Notes: generated by a model not told the origin, from the sequence alone. Shown: positions 9,536-19,793, counted from the first letter of the stretch. The stretch: 64,000 nt of DNA from Iphinoe sp. HA4291-MV1 (GCA_019359415.1 JAHHHH010000008.1:1-64000), one strand, 5' to 3'. Numbers and translations: made by a program.

Positions 9536-9802
9536 ATGTCTCAAGCGCAAACTACTAAAACAACTGTTAGCCAACCAACAAATTCTGTACCCATCGATCC
9601 AACTCCGTTGTTGCAAAGCAATAGTCCAACTGCGATTATCCTGAGCATTGCAATTTTACTTTGGGTTTTGCGTCCGGTGATGTTACAGCAAAGGTCAGAT
9701 GATTCTGATAAGTTCGGTGATTCTGAAAACAAGCCTACCTCTTTCCCAAAAAGAGCGATCGCTGTTTTGGTGCGAGCTTTAAAGTTAGATAGCTCTCAGT
9801 AA
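9536..9802 (+). CDS. Small single-pass membrane protein, unknown function
   Basis: An 88-residue protein preceded by AAGAAGG about nine bases before the ATG. Polar, Thr/Gln/Pro-rich residues 1-30 are followed by one hydrophobic segment (TAIILSIAILLWVLRPVML, ~32-50) and a basic C-terminus. The PTPLLQSNSPTAIILSIAIL stretch resembles small cyanobacterial proteins with no assigned role. It is divergent from the STAND operon and convergent with the hydrolase gene. A short inverted TCTCGA/TCGAGA pair lies just upstream (9491-9517). Confidence 0.6.
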   Translation: MSQAQTTKTTVSQPTNSVPIDPTPLLQSNSPTAIILSIAILLWVLRPVMLQQRSDDSDKFGDSENKPTSFPKRAIAVLVRALKLDSSQ

Positions 9803-9864
9803 AAGTTTCGCTGGCGCGGACTACAGAAAACAAGGTTTTACAGCCTGCTTCCACAGGCTAAAGA

Positions 9865-10800
9865 TTAGTCCGCGTTCGCCCTTGGCGTTCCCGTTCGCGC
9901 AGCGTCTCCGACAGGAGAAGGGTAGGCGGACTTCCCTGCGGGACGCTGCGCGAACGTTTTTGTAGCCCCAGACTTCCAGTCTGAGGGGCATTTAGGATAC
10001 TCCTCTTCAGCACTACTTTCTAAAAAATCATTCGCCTTCATAATTTCGTAGAGGTTAGTATCTGTTTCTAACAAGCAAGCGTGTCCACTATCTGGTAGTA
10101 CTACCATCTTGGAATTTGGAAAGATACTAACCAAACGTTTTGCTTCAGCCAAGGAAGGTAAAAGTCGGTCGTTACCACCAGCGATAACCAAAACAGGTTG
10201 AGTGAGGTGACGTAACTGTTCCTCTTCAACACAAAACTCTTTTAGTAACGAGAGTCGCCAAAGGACAGTTTCTGACGGTACAGAACGCATGGTTTTTAGA
10301 AGTTCTTGTCTATCACTCCTAGAAATACGTGCCAAAGACGCCAAAAAAGGCAATAAACCTAGCGCACCGATATTATAAAGGTTGGATGGGACTAAGTAAG
10401 TCAGTTGAGAAACCCAAGTTAACAAAGGGCGAAGATGAAAGGCGCTTGCTGGGTTGATGAGAACAATGCGCTTAAACAATTGTGGTGCTTTGATCGCGAC
10501 TTTCTGCGCCAAACAACCACCAAAGGACTCGCCACATAGATAAACAGGACGTTGGGAGCTTTTTTCTAATTCTGCATGAATCAGATCCAATACATTATTA
10601 GTTAGTTCATCCCAACTAGTAAGGTCTTCCCTTGGAATCGCTAAACAACGGACATCAAAGCCAACTTCTAATCCAGCAGTTTGCGATCGCAACAGTTGAC
10701 CAGTTCCATCCATTCCTGGTAAATACACAAATAACGGAAACTCTGGCTGGAGTCGTTTGGGAGTGAGGAAACACGGTTTTAGCTCAACTTTTGGAATCAT
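9865..10800 (-). CDS. Alpha/beta hydrolase
   Basis: A 311-residue serine hydrolase with the nucleophile elbow GESFGG (Ser ~93), a likely catalytic Asp in GGNDRLLP, and His in SGHACLLE. No signal peptide, so it is cytoplasmic or membrane-associated. It follows an acyltransferase gene on the same strand; the two domains occur fused in plant phytyl ester synthases, so acyl transfer to prenyl alcohols or lipid turnover is a reasonable but unproven guess. The last ~40 residues are encoded by a GC-rich dispersed repeat (~9870-9990) and are probably not native, the original stop having been replaced. Confidence 0.8.
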   Translation of the reverse strand: MIPKVELKPCFLTPKRLQPEFPLFVYLPGMDGTGQLLRSQTAGLEVGFDVRCLAIPREDLTSWDELTNNVLDLIHAELEKSSQRPVYLCGESFGGCLAQKVAIKAPQLFKRIVLINPASAFHLRPLLTWVSQLTYLVPSNLYNIGALGLLPFLASLARISRSDRQELLKTMRSVPSETVLWRLSLLKEFCVEEEQLRHLTQPVLVIAGGNDRLLPSLAEAKRLVSIFPNSKMVVLPDSGHACLLETDTNLYEIMKANDFLESSAEEEYPKCPSDWKSGATKTFAQRPAGKSAYPSPVGDAARTGTPRANAD

Positions 10801-10802
10801 TA

Positions 10803-10866
10803 GTCATTGGGAATTGGGAATTGGGAATTGGGAATTGGGAATTGGGAATTGGGAATTGGGCAATGG
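10803..10866. repeat. Heptanucleotide tandem repeat (GAATTGG)n
   Basis: About eight tandem heptamers of GAATTGG, degenerating into CAATGGG, lie directly upstream of the alpha/beta hydrolase gene. This is a short tandemly repeated repetitive sequence of the kind known from heterocystous cyanobacteria. Confidence 0.9.
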
Positions 10867-10906
10867 GCGACTAAGGAGAAACGACAAAGCATTGACGACA
10901 AAGTTA

Positions 10907-11635
10907 TTAATAGCAACCTTCACGCAGTAAGTTTGCTATTTCAGAGTGACAATGATTTGTCAACTCTGTCACCACAATTCTTGCTTTTTTTCCTTGGTAA
11001 TTTTCTTTTTGTAAAAAATTCATCCAATATGGACGACCAATGAGCACGGCGACACGATGATATATGACTAGTGGATGCCAACCTGATTGATTAAATAAAG
11101 GTTCTGAAGGGTCAAACAAACTTAATAGCCTCAAAGGTACAGCAGATGTGTTAACCTCTTCAAGGGATGCTATGGCAATTGGTAAAATTGCTAAGTCCTG
11201 CACCTGCGCTCGCAATGCCAAATGGGCAAAACCTCGTTGAAATTCACCCACCCGGTTCGGTTGAGTAAACTCCACCATTGGTTTTGTTCCTTCGGGAAAT
11301 ATTCCTACTCTTTGCTTTGACTGCAACAGGAGTTGTGACTGCTGAAAAAAGCTTGAGGAGCGCTGTTGATTTGCTTCCTCTAGAGGAAAGCAACCCAATT
11401 GTCCTGTCACAATCTCCCGCATTATTGGCACTTGTCCCATGTAGTGATGGCAAGCAAAGCGAATGGGACTCACCAGAGCTGCCATTAAAATTGGTGCATC
11501 CATAAAGCTGCGGTGATTGCTCACTACTAACACACTGGCATCTTGAGGAATGCGATCCTCATAGTAGCGAAACATTTTTGTTGATAGCGCCGCCAGTAAC
11601 CAGCGAGAAATCTCAAGGGGGCTATTTACACTCAT
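10907..11635 (-). CDS. PlsC-like 1-acyl-glycerol-3-phosphate acyltransferase family
   Basis: A 242-residue lysophospholipid acyltransferase-like protein. The catalytic NHxxxxD block is NHRSFMD (~residues 39-45) and the acceptor-binding block is FPEGTK (~114-119). Such enzymes move an acyl chain onto a glycerolipid or related acceptor at the membrane. The stop lies about 100 bases before the alpha/beta hydrolase gene, with a heptamer array between them, so they may be co-transcribed. A second acyltransferase in this window (24690-25325) is the more likely housekeeping PlsC; this one may have another acceptor. Confidence 0.85.
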   Translation of the reverse strand: MSVNSPLEISRWLLAALSTKMFRYYEDRIPQDASVLVVSNHRSFMDAPILMAALVSPIRFACHHYMGQVPIMREIVTGQLGCFPLEEANQQRSSSFFQQSQLLLQSKQRVGIFPEGTKPMVEFTQPNRVGEFQRGFAHLALRAQVQDLAILPIAIASLEEVNTSAVPLRLLSLFDPSEPLFNQSGWHPLVIYHRVAVLIGRPYWMNFLQKENYQGKKARIVVTELTNHCHSEIANLLREGCY

Positions 11636-12006
11636 TTTTTATAGAATCAAAAAATTTCGCAGCTTATCTTAATTAGAACTTTACATTTCTTCACTAAGAA
11701 GGACGACTGCCTTAAGATAGAAATGTCATATCAACAAAATCGGTAAAATCCTTTGTGGAAAAGAGGTTTGTCTTTCAATGATATGAAATGTAATGACAAA
11801 TTTTCTGTGGAATATTAACAAGGACTTACAGTCTTTTTTTGAGAAATTAACTGAACTTATACCTATCATCAAATTATCAAACAAACTCAAATCAAAGAAA
11901 TTTGCTAGTATTAAGATATTGTTGAAAAAATGATGCTTATGCTATATAATAACGTGGTTTTGCCAAAAAAATAAGATAGAAAACGTTTTTGACAACTAGT
12001 TTTTGC
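11636..12006. other. Intergenic region between acyltransferase and metG
   Basis: About 370 AT-rich bases between divergent genes. No open frame or structured RNA was recognised. Promoters for both genes, and any leader control of metG, must lie here, but no T-box-like pattern is evident. Confidence 0.55.
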
Positions 12007-13605
12007 ATGAATCAAGTGAAGAAAATAGAAAAGACATTTGCACTCACAACACCGCTATATTATGTAAACGACTTACCCCACATTGGTAGTGCTTATACAA
12101 CAATGGCAGCAGATGTGGTGGCAAGGTTTCATAGGCTTTTAGGGCGCAGAGTCCTCCTAATTACAGGTACAGATGAGCACGGGCTAAAAATTCAGCAAGC
12201 AGCCGAGAGTAAAGGGCGATCGCCCCAAAGCTTGAGTGATGAAATGTCGGCAGGTTTTGTTTCTCTGTGGGAGCTACTAAACATTCAATACGATAGATTT
12301 ATTCGTACAACCGCTCCTTGTCATGAAGCTCTCGTCAAAGAATTTTTCCAGAGAGTGTGGGAAGCTGGAGACATCTACCAAGGACAACAAAAAGGCTGGT
12401 ACTGCGTTTCCTGTGAAGAATTTAAAGAAGAAAGAGAACTGCTAGAAGGACACCGCTGTCCCATTCACCCCAACAAAGAAGTTGAGTGGCGAGACGAGCA
12501 GAACTATTTCTTCCGCTTATCTAAATATCAAGAGAAACTGCAAGCACTGTACCAATCTCAACCAGATTTTATCCAACCAGCAAGTCGTCGAAATGAAGTC
12601 CTCAACTTTGTGAATCAAGGGTTGCAGGACTTCTCCATTTCACGGGTGAATATAGATTGGGGTTTTCCTGTACCAGTCGATCCCAACCACACTTTTTATG
12701 TTTGGTTCGATGCGCTTCTAGGTTATCTCACCGCTTTGCTAGAACCGGATGAAGAACCAACTTTAGAGAATGCCTTAGCAAAATGGTGGCCTATAAACCT
12801 GCATCTGATTGGTAAAGATATCCTGCGCTTCCATGCAGTCTACTGGCCTGCAATGCTGATGTCAGCTCGCTTGTCATTGCCAGGGCGAGTCTTTGGGCAT
12901 GGCTTTTTGACCAAAGATGGTCAGAAAATGGGTAAAACTCTGGGTAATACTCTTGATCCTATAGCGCTGGTGGAACGCTATGGTAGTGATGCTATTCGTT
13001 ATTACTTCCTTAAGGAAATCGAATTTGGCAAGGATGGCGACTTTAATGAAAGTAGATTCATTAATGTGCTGAATGCAGATTTGGCAAATGATTTAGGTAA
13101 TTTGCTAAACCGCACTTTAAACATGGTGAAGAAATACTGTGCTGGAAATGTGCCGCCAGTTACAAATGAAGATATACCTTTAGAGCACCCTTTGAAATCG
13201 ATTGGTTTACGTCTTGGGGAACAGGTAAAAAATACCTACGAAGCGCTAACTTTCAATCAAGCCTGCGAGGCTGTCCTTTCATTGGTACAAGCCAGTAATA
13301 AGTTTATTGATGAACAAGCCCCTTGGTCATTGTATAAACAAGGACAGCAGCAAGCCGTAGAACAAGTTCTGTATGCAGTTCTTGAATCAGTGAGACTAGC
13401 AGCTTATCTCCTATCTCCGGTGATTCCAAATATCAGTAGCGATATTTACCAGCAACTGGGTTTTGGAATAGATTTTAATGAACAAATCAAAACTGCCATA
13501 AATGCTCCTTTTGCCATTCACAGGACATGGGGAGTGCTGACAAATCAACAAAAGCTGGGTGAACCCCGACCAATCTTTCAACGAATAGAACCTCCTAAAA
13601 ACTGA
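12007..13605 (+). CDS. metG: Methionyl-tRNA synthetase
   Basis: A class I aminoacyl-tRNA synthetase of 532 residues charging tRNA-Met. The HIGH-type motif is in YYVNDLPHIGSAY near the N-terminus, the KMSKS equivalent is KMGKT, and a zinc-knuckle-like CVSCEEF...HRCPIH lies near residue 130. The C-terminal helical anticodon-binding domain is present, and there is no fused tRNA-binding or dimerisation extension, giving a short bacterial form. I chose the ATG at 12007; the frame could start six codons earlier at a TTG. Confidence 0.95.
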   Translation: MNQVKKIEKTFALTTPLYYVNDLPHIGSAYTTMAADVVARFHRLLGRRVLLITGTDEHGLKIQQAAESKGRSPQSLSDEMSAGFVSLWELLNIQYDRFIRTTAPCHEALVKEFFQRVWEAGDIYQGQQKGWYCVSCEEFKEERELLEGHRCPIHPNKEVEWRDEQNYFFRLSKYQEKLQALYQSQPDFIQPASRRNEVLNFVNQGLQDFSISRVNIDWGFPVPVDPNHTFYVWFDALLGYLTALLEPDEEPTLENALAKWWPINLHLIGKDILRFHAVYWPAMLMSARLSLPGRVFGHGFLTKDGQKMGKTLGNTLDPIALVERYGSDAIRYYFLKEIEFGKDGDFNESRFINVLNADLANDLGNLLNRTLNMVKKYCAGNVPPVTNEDIPLEHPLKSIGLRLGEQVKNTYEALTFNQACEAVLSLVQASNKFIDEQAPWSLYKQGQQQAVEQVLYAVLESVRLAAYLLSPVIPNISSDIYQQLGFGIDFNEQIKTAINAPFAIHRTWGVLTNQQKLGEPRPIFQRIEPPKN

Positions 13606-13746
13606 TTGTTTCAAATTTCAATTACTGATTTTGTCTGAATTTATCAGGACTAAATTTATGAGTCCTGAAAGATTATCATAAGCCGTTCTCAGCTTGACTG
13701 TGAAAGTAAAAAAGTATCAATTATTACATTTGATAAAAAATGAGGT

Positions 13747-14385
13747 ATGACAACAATGTTGAATAATTTGGAAAATGATTCAATATTTACTCCAGAACAA
13801 GTTTTAGAAAATCGGGGTCGTGTCGCCATATTTATTGATGGCTCAAATTTATTCTATGCAGCACTGCAACTAGGAATTGAAATTGATTACACCAAGCTAC
13901 TATGTAGATTAACCGGAGGCTCTAGATTACTACGAGCCTTCTTTTACACAGGTGTAGACCGCACGAACGAAAAACAGCAGGGTTTTCTGTTGTGGATGCG
14001 ACGCAACGGCTACCGAGTCATTGCCAAGGATTTGGTACAGTTGCCAGATGGCTCAAAAAAAGCCAACTTGGATGTAGAAATTGCGGTTGATATGATGGCT
14101 TTAGTTGATTCATATGATACAGCAGTGTTAGTCAGTGGGGATGGGGATCTGGCATATGCAGTGAATTCGGTTAGCTATCGCGGTGTGCGAGTTGAGGTGG
14201 TCAGTTTGCGCTCCATGACGAGCGATAGTTTGATTAATGTGAGCGATCGCTACATTGATTTAGAAGCAATAAAAGAAGATATCCAAAAAACTCCTCGTCA
14301 AAGCTATCCTTATCGACCATTATCAGCTATGGGATTTTTGGAAGATCCCAGAGAAAGTGACAGCCAGGTAGAACTTCAAGAGTGA
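13747..14385 (+). CDS. NYN-domain (LabA-like) protein
   Basis: A 212-residue PIN-like NYN domain protein. The expected acidic residues are present: IDGSNL near residue 34, DVEIAVDMM near 115, and SGDGDLAYAV near 135. NYN proteins are predicted metal-dependent ribonucleases; in cyanobacteria LabA and its relatives affect circadian output. Length and sequence match the LabA/DUF88 group, but which paralogue this is cannot be decided. A GAGG about ten bases before the second ATG (13756) makes that start an alternative. It precedes the LptC-like gene on the same strand. Confidence 0.88.
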   Translation: MTTMLNNLENDSIFTPEQVLENRGRVAIFIDGSNLFYAALQLGIEIDYTKLLCRLTGGSRLLRAFFYTGVDRTNEKQQGFLLWMRRNGYRVIAKDLVQLPDGSKKANLDVEIAVDMMALVDSYDTAVLVSGDGDLAYAVNSVSYRGVRVEVVSLRSMTSDSLINVSDRYIDLEAIKEDIQKTPRQSYPYRPLSAMGFLEDPRESDSQVELQE

Positions 14386-14490
14386 TGAAGCAGCAAGTAA
14401 TACCATTTCACGATCAGGTCTGATACAAATGGGCAATGGCCAATGGGCAATGGGTAATTTGCATTTGTATCAAAATTAAAGTGAAACGGT

Positions 14491-14562
14491 ATGAGGAGGA
14501 TGAGGAGGATGAGGAGGATGAGGAGGATGAGGAGGATGAGGAGGATGAGGAGGATGAGGGGG
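14491..14562 (+). repeat. 9-nt tandem repeat ATGAGGAGG at the 5' end of the lptC-like gene
   Basis: Seven perfect copies of ATGAGGAGG followed by ATGAGGGGG. Each copy holds an ATG and an AGGAGG box. The AGGAGG of one copy ends nine bases before the ATG two copies on, so the array offers several ribosome binding site/start pairs in one reading frame. Confidence 0.95.
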
Positions 14563-15792
14563 AACAACAATTTGATTGATTCTGCTTCTTTGTCTACTTC
14601 CTCATCTTTCTCGTTTCGCAATCTCCCAATCTCCCTCATCCCCCTTATCTCCCTCATCTTCTCCTGCTCCCTTATTTCCATAGGGTTAGTTGCTTGCGGT
14701 GGAAGTCAAACTCACGTCGCGACCAAACCACCTTTTAAAAGTCCATCGCCTGGAGACAAGGATAGCAACTTGACTTTCTTTGATGTCATCTTAGAGCAAG
14801 CAGATGAAGTTGGCAGACCAATTTGGAAAGTCAGAGCAAAACAGGCAAAGTACACCAAAGAAAAACAAATCGGTGCGGCTGAAAGTCCATATGGTGAACT
14901 CTACCAAGATGGCAAAGTCGTTTATCAAGTACAAGCTCAAATGGCAGACATTGAGCAAGATGGTAAGCAGTTGTTTCTAAAAGGAAAGATTGTTGCTACA
15001 GATCCTCGTAATGGAATTGTATTGCGCGGTAATGAGTTGGAATGGCGACCTAAAGAAGATTTGCTGATTGTCCGAAACCAGCTCAATGGAACCCATAAAC
15101 AACTACAAGCTGTGGCGCAAGAAGCACGAGTTAAAACTCGTGAACAGCGCATAGAATTTTCTGGAGGAGTGGTGGCAAATTCCTCTGAACCGCAATTGCA
15201 AATGCGAACTGAGCATTTGATTTGGCGAATAAAAGAGGAAACATTGATAGGCGATCGCCCTGTCCAAATGGACCACTATAAAAATAACCAAATTTCTGAC
15301 CGAGGTCGAGGAGATTCTGCTGTTGTCAACTTAAAGACAAAGATTGCCACCGTTACGAAAAATGCCCAAATAGAATTACTAGACCCACCAGTGCAAGTCG
15401 CTAGTAACTCTATGAGCTGGAACCTAAACTCAGAAACCGTAACAACGAATTCTCCCGTGCGGGTTTTCCATCGCGCCGAAAAACTAGCAGTCACTGCGAA
15501 TCAAGGCGAAATGAAGATACCGCAAAAAACTGTTTATTTAACAGGAAACGTCTACGGTGTTGGAGAGCGTCGCCAATCTCTCAAATCAAAAACTTTAACA
15601 TGGTATCTCGACAAAAAATTAGTTGAGGCTCAAGGCGATGTCGTTTATCGCCAAGTGGACCCTCCGTTGGCTTTTACAGGTCAAAAAGCCTCTGGTAATC
15701 TGTACGCAGAAACTCTTGTTGTTAGCGGGGATGGTTCTGGTAACAAGGTAGTGACAGAGATTATCCCACAAGAGAGAAAAGTGAAAAATTAG
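14491..15792 (+). CDS. LptC/OstA-like lipopolysaccharide export lipoprotein
   Basis: Up to 433 residues. From the first ATG the protein begins with seven MRR triplets encoded by the 9-nt repeat; any of eight in-frame ATGs could be used. A hydrophobic stretch and a lipobox LVAC (Cys69 of the longest form) indicate a lipoprotein, though the n-region is unusually long. The rest is beta-rich: a LptC-type domain ([19 protein letters not shown]...) followed by OstA-like segments (GNELEW, TEHLIW, SNSMSW, SKTLTW), as in cyanobacterial LptC, which is longer than E. coli LptC. It should bridge LptB2FG to LptA-like proteins in lipopolysaccharide export. Confidence 0.85.
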   Translation: MRRMRRMRRMRRMRRMRRMRRMRGNNNLIDSASLSTSSSFSFRNLPISLIPLISLIFSCSLISIGLVACGGSQTHVATKPPFKSPSPGDKDSNLTFFDVILEQADEVGRPIWKVRAKQAKYTKEKQIGAAESPYGELYQDGKVVYQVQAQMADIEQDGKQLFLKGKIVATDPRNGIVLRGNELEWRPKEDLLIVRNQLNGTHKQLQAVAQEARVKTREQRIEFSGGVVANSSEPQLQMRTEHLIWRIKEETLIGDRPVQMDHYKNNQISDRGRGDSAVVNLKTKIATVTKNAQIELLDPPVQVASNSMSWNLNSETVTTNSPVRVFHRAEKLAVTANQGEMKIPQKTVYLTGNVYGVGERRQSLKSKTLTWYLDKKLVEAQGDVVYRQVDPPLAFTGQKASGNLYAETLVVSGDGSGNKVVTEIIPQERKVKN

Positions 15793-16135
15793 TAGTTATC
15801 TGTCATTTGTCATTTGTAAAAACCAATGACCAATGACTAATGACCTGGTTGACTGACAAAACTCTGAGGCTGGCGGTTAGAAACCGCACGCCAGGTGCTA
15901 CAACGGGGGGAACCCCCGCAACGCACTGGCTCGCCTACACAAACTAAGTCTGCCTCCGCAGACTAGAAACCATTAATTTTAACCCGCGTAGGCGGGTTTT
16001 GCTTGTGTAGCCGCGACTTCCAGTCGCCAGGGCAAAAAGATTTGTCAGTCAACTAGGACTAATGACTAATGACTAATGACTAATGACCAATGACTAATGA
16101 CTAATGACTAATGACTAATGACCAATGACCAATGA
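15793..16135. repeat. Intergenic repeat block: palindrome plus TAATGAC heptamers
   Basis: Bases ~15860-16045 hold a GC-rich palindromic repeat containing an AACCCGC...GCGGGTTTT hairpin and GTAGCCGCGACTTCCAGTCG; a related copy occurs at ~25690-25795. Bases ~16058-16136 are heptamers of TAATGAC/CAATGAC that run up to the stop codon (TAG) of the following minus-strand gene. Confidence 0.85.
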
Positions 16136-17458
16136 CTAGCCTCCATATAACATCTCATTACGACTAGCTGCACCTAATTGAGGTATTGTGTTCACAGCTA
16201 TGTGAGGAATGAGACTAGCAGGGACACCAGGAGCAACTTGTAATTGCTGCACCAGACGTTGCAACAATTGGTCTTGCCCAGTGCGGAAACCTGCTACATT
16301 CGTACCACGGTTAATGATGGCAAACCAGACCAAACCGCGATCGCGTGTGGGCATCACTCCTGCTAAAGCACTGACATCCCGGAGAGTACCAGTTTTCATG
16401 ATAGTGGCAACAGGTAGGTGTCTGGAGTGCAATGTTCCTCGATGGTCAAACCCTGAGACTGGAAATAAGTCAGCCAATGTCAATTGATAGGTGAGTGCTT
16501 GCTGTTGAATTGCCATAAACATGGCACAAACGGCTCTGGGAGAAATGCGATTTTCCTGCCCTAACCCTGAACCGTTAACTAACTGAATTTCTGATTGCGG
16601 TACTCTTGCAAGCCGAGCAGCTGTTGATTGCACAACCTGCGCTCCTCCTACAGTATCTGCCAGCATTTGAGCTATTTCATTGTTACTGAAGACGTTCATC
16701 TCCCTGATAATTTGCTTTAGGGGTAGCGAGTGGTGACGTAGTAGCAAAGTCTGTTGAGGATTTGCTTGTGCTTCTACTTTCACACCTCCAGCGATAACAA
16801 CTTGAGGTTTGGGAGTTCCTTTTGGCATCAGCAAGTGTTGAAAAGTCGCCGCACGGGACCAAGTAGCGGCATTTAGTACTTGCTTAAGCATCTGACCTGC
16901 TAGCAGCGGATGACGTTGGAAATTCATAGCAAAATTGCCGGTAATGACTAAATTTCCAGTAATACGCTTAATGCCCATCTGGTTGAGACTATTACCAAGG
17001 GCAATGGCTTCTTCCCAAACAAACATCGGATCGCCACCACCTGTAATGACCAAGTCACCTTGTAATACTCCATTGTGCAACGGTCCTGTAGCACTGACCA
17101 AAGTTTGAAATTGGTGATCTGGACCAAGATTCCTTAAAGCAACGAGTGAGGTAGCAACTTTGGTTAAAGAAGCAGCTGGCAGAGGAGTTGTGCCTTCGTG
17201 ATTAGCCATAAGCATCGGTCCTGATTGTATCCAAATTCCCTGGCTTTGGGTCTGATTTGCTGCCACTAATTTCAGTGTTTGCAGTCCCTTGAGATATTCC
17301 AGCACTGTAGTAGCCCCAGCTGGATTTGGATCGGCGGCAAGAACTAAGCCGGGGCTACCTTGCCAAGTTAAGATATCCAAAGCATCTATGGGCTTGACAT
17401 TGACTCCAGCCATTTCAAGCCAAATAGAAATCAAACCTGAACCAAACAATTCCAGCAT
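16136..17458 (-). CDS. dacB: D-alanyl-D-alanine carboxypeptidase/endopeptidase (PBP4 type)
   Basis: A 440-residue class C low-molecular-weight penicillin-binding protein. All three active-site motifs are visible: SLTK (SxxK), SNN (SxN) and KTG in MKTGTLRD. It should trim peptide stems or hydrolyse cross-links of peptidoglycan in the periplasm. The N-terminus is mildly hydrophobic but has no obvious cleavable signal, so export may depend on an unrecognised upstream start. The stop TAG is formed by the edge of a TAATGAC array. Confidence 0.9.
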   Translation of the reverse strand: MLELFGSGLISIWLEMAGVNVKPIDALDILTWQGSPGLVLAADPNPAGATTVLEYLKGLQTLKLVAANQTQSQGIWIQSGPMLMANHEGTTPLPAASLTKVATSLVALRNLGPDHQFQTLVSATGPLHNGVLQGDLVITGGGDPMFVWEEAIALGNSLNQMGIKRITGNLVITGNFAMNFQRHPLLAGQMLKQVLNAATWSRAATFQHLLMPKGTPKPQVVIAGGVKVEAQANPQQTLLLRHHSLPLKQIIREMNVFSNNEIAQMLADTVGGAQVVQSTAARLARVPQSEIQLVNGSGLGQENRISPRAVCAMFMAIQQQALTYQLTLADLFPVSGFDHRGTLHSRHLPVATIMKTGTLRDVSALAGVMPTRDRGLVWFAIINRGTNVAGFRTGQDQLLQRLVQQLQVAPGVPASLIPHIAVNTIPQLGAASRNEMLYGG

Positions 17459-18155
17459 GCTTCATGCCTCTGTAGAATGTGCTACTTTATTTTCTGTATT
17501 ACTTTTTAAGTGTTCCCTGCTGCTAAACACTGAGTCATGATAACTGCTGATTTTGCTATGCGGAAGTAGGGCACACAAAGAAGTTTTCGTAAAAAGCATA
17601 ACCTTTATTCAAAATCTTTGGAAGAGAGGTTTTTCATCTTACACTGACTGGAAATAGGGAATAGGGAATGGAGAATGAGTACGTCTTCCCAATTCTCAAT
17701 TCCTAAGTTTAATTAGGTTGAGCTACTTAAAACACAAATTAAAGATTCTTTGCATCAAAGTACAGAGAGCCACTTCCGGGTTTTATGATGACACTGTTTC
17801 AGGGAAATGCAATTTCTAGAAACGGTGGATCATAAATGATGTGAAAGGAGGAAAAAGAATGAAGAAAAATTTTTACCTCTGACTTCATCCCAATGCCTTC
17901 TCTTCGCTCTTCCTACTACCTTTTGGTAAACTATCCTGCAGGAGTCTACTCACTTTGGTATTTAGTTCACATTTCATCTTTTTCAATTCAGCCTTCGACT
18001 AAGTCGGTTTTGTCTATCCAACATTTTCCTGAGATTAGCACTTCAATCAGGCTAATTTTCTGATTTTATGTAGTCCTGTGCTTTTTGTACTGCAAAAATG
18101 CTGTTTTTGTGAAAGCGATTAAATTTCATCCTCCATGCCATGGCTTTGCTCCTTA

Positions 18156-18246
18156 GTTAGGGCTTGCTGAATAAGTCTCTAAAGCAAATAAGGCTTGAAC
18201 CCCTTATCTGGACTTCCTTACACTTTTATTCAGCAAGCCCTAGTTA
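18156..18246. repeat. MITE-like element with AGGGCTTGCTGAATAA terminal inverted repeats
   Basis: The left end AGGGCTTGCTGAATAA and right end TTATTCAGCAAGCCCT are perfect inverted repeats enclosing ~45 bases without coding capacity. AGTT flanks both ends and could be a 4-bp target duplication. A half copy of the same element lies at ~62986-63036. Confidence 0.75.
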
Positions 18247-18302
18247 GCGAGAATCTTCGTGGACGTTAGCACCTTGGTACTTAGAATCTCCGCCTTCTTA
18301 GG

Positions 18303-18416
18303 GTCTACGGTGTACACATCACGCTTTTCACCTCACCCTGCCCTGTCGGGCAGGGTGAGGTGACACAGGAATTTCGAGTCATGCGATGACTTGTGTATAC
18401 ACCGTAGCTTCTTAGG
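18303..18416. repeat. Nested palindromic element
   Basis: Outer arms TCTACGGTGTACACA / TGTGTATACACCGTAG enclose an inner hairpin with perfect arms CACCTCACCCTGCC / GGCAGGGTGAGGTG around 18329-18362. No coding capacity. It looks like a non-autonomous mobile repeat. Confidence 0.7.
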
Positions 18417-18610
18417 ATAGAGAGAATGTCACACAGGTAATTCATGCTATGTTGGGCTTGGCAATATCTCTAAGAAAGGATGAAGAAGAGAGCATGAAGC
18501 TTGAAAATTTTATAAATTTACACTTCATAACTTTTGTCTTCATCAGAACATCCACTACTTTCAGTAGAGGCATCTGGTAAAATTTGTAAGGTTTCTAAAA
18601 GCTCTGAGCA

Positions 18611-19636
18611 ATGGGATCGACTGGCGCACGGATCGCAATTGACGCAATGGGAGGGGATCACGCACCCGGTGAAATCGTTGCTGGCGCACTGCGGGCACGA
18701 GAAGAATTGGGTGTAGAAGTATTATTGGTGGGCGATCCCCAACAAATAGAAAGCAAACTGCCGCCAAAAACTCATCTGGGGCAGGTAAAGATCGTTCCTG
18801 CCCAGGATGCGATCGCAATGGACGAGGAGCCTTTAAGCGCCGTCAGGCGCAAACGCAAGGCTTCAATCAACGTAGCGATGGATTTGGTAAAAAATCAGCA
18901 GGCTGATGCTGTGGTTTCTGCCGGTCACTCTGGGGCAGCTATGGCAGCAGCTTTACTCCGCTTAGGACGACTACCGGGAATTGACCGTCCAGCAATTGGC
19001 GCGGTGTTTCCCACGATGGTAGCGGGTAAACCAGTGCTCATACTTGATGTCGGCGCAAACGTAGACTGCCGTCCTAAGTTTTTAGAGCAATTTGCCGTTA
19101 TGGGATCGGTTTATAGTCAGTATGTCTTAAGCATTAGCGAACCCAAAGTAGGTTTGTTGAATATCGGTGAAGAAGACAGCAAAGGCAATGACGCGGCTGT
19201 CCGTGCTAACCAACTGCTGCATGAAAATCCCCAAATCTCATTTATTGGCAATGCGGAAGGACGTGATGTCCTTTCCGGTCAATTTGATGTGATTGTGTGT
19301 GATGGGTTTGTAGGCAATGTGTTGTTAAAATTTGCCGAAGCGGTTGGGGAAATTATACTGCAGATTCTACGAGAGGAATTACCCCAAGGCTTACGCGGTC
19401 AAATTGGAACAGCAATTTTAAAACCAAACCTCAAGCGAATTAGACAGCGCATGGATCACGCAGAACGTGGAGGAGCCTTACTTTTAGGCGTTGATGGAAT
19501 TTGCATTATCAGCCACGGTAGCTCCCAAGCACCTTCAATTTTTAATGCAATTCGCATGGCAAAAGAAGCTGTAGATAACCGAGTGTTGCACAGACTTCAG
19601 TCTCAATATCAAAGCATTCAGTTCGAGAGTGGTTAG
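18611..19636 (+). CDS. plsX: Phosphate acyltransferase PlsX
   Basis: A 341-residue peripheral membrane enzyme that converts acyl-ACP and phosphate to acyl-phosphate, the donor for PlsY in phosphatidate synthesis. The N-terminus IAIDAMGGDHAPGEIVAGA is diagnostic, as are SAGHSGAAMAAAL and the C-terminal GGALLLGVDGICIISHG. Full length. First of the plsX-fabH-fabD group on the plus strand. Confidence 0.97.
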   Translation: MGSTGARIAIDAMGGDHAPGEIVAGALRAREELGVEVLLVGDPQQIESKLPPKTHLGQVKIVPAQDAIAMDEEPLSAVRRKRKASINVAMDLVKNQQADAVVSAGHSGAAMAAALLRLGRLPGIDRPAIGAVFPTMVAGKPVLILDVGANVDCRPKFLEQFAVMGSVYSQYVLSISEPKVGLLNIGEEDSKGNDAAVRANQLLHENPQISFIGNAEGRDVLSGQFDVIVCDGFVGNVLLKFAEAVGEIILQILREELPQGLRGQIGTAILKPNLKRIRQRMDHAERGGALLLGVDGICIISHGSSQAPSIFNAIRMAKEAVDNRVLHRLQSQYQSIQFESG

Positions 19637-19793
19637 CAGTCAATTGTTTCAAGTCAAAGTCAAACTCAAAAGTCTTCTACTAACAACTAAAGACTGTTGA
19701 CTAAAGACTAACGACTAAAAACTAATGACTCATGACTAATGACTAAAAACTAATGACTCATGACAAAAAGCTGATAGCTTTGGAGATGCCAGA

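Larger units (their letters stand above)
17459..18610. other. 1.15-kb intergenic region with two palindromic elements
   Basis: No credible gene. It contains a GGGAATAGGGAATGG microsatellite-like run (~17650), a TIR-bounded element (18156-18246) and a nested palindrome (18303-18416), listed separately. The plsX promoter must lie in the last ~200 bases. Confidence 0.7.

Noticed and set aside
10807-11043. 78-codon frame beginning [16 protein letters not shown]
   Set aside because: Translation of the GAATTGG heptamers and antisense of the acyltransferase.
14376-14681. 101-codon minus-strand frame with repeated LILLILL
   Set aside because: Antisense of the ATGAGGAGG repeat; it mimics a membrane segment.
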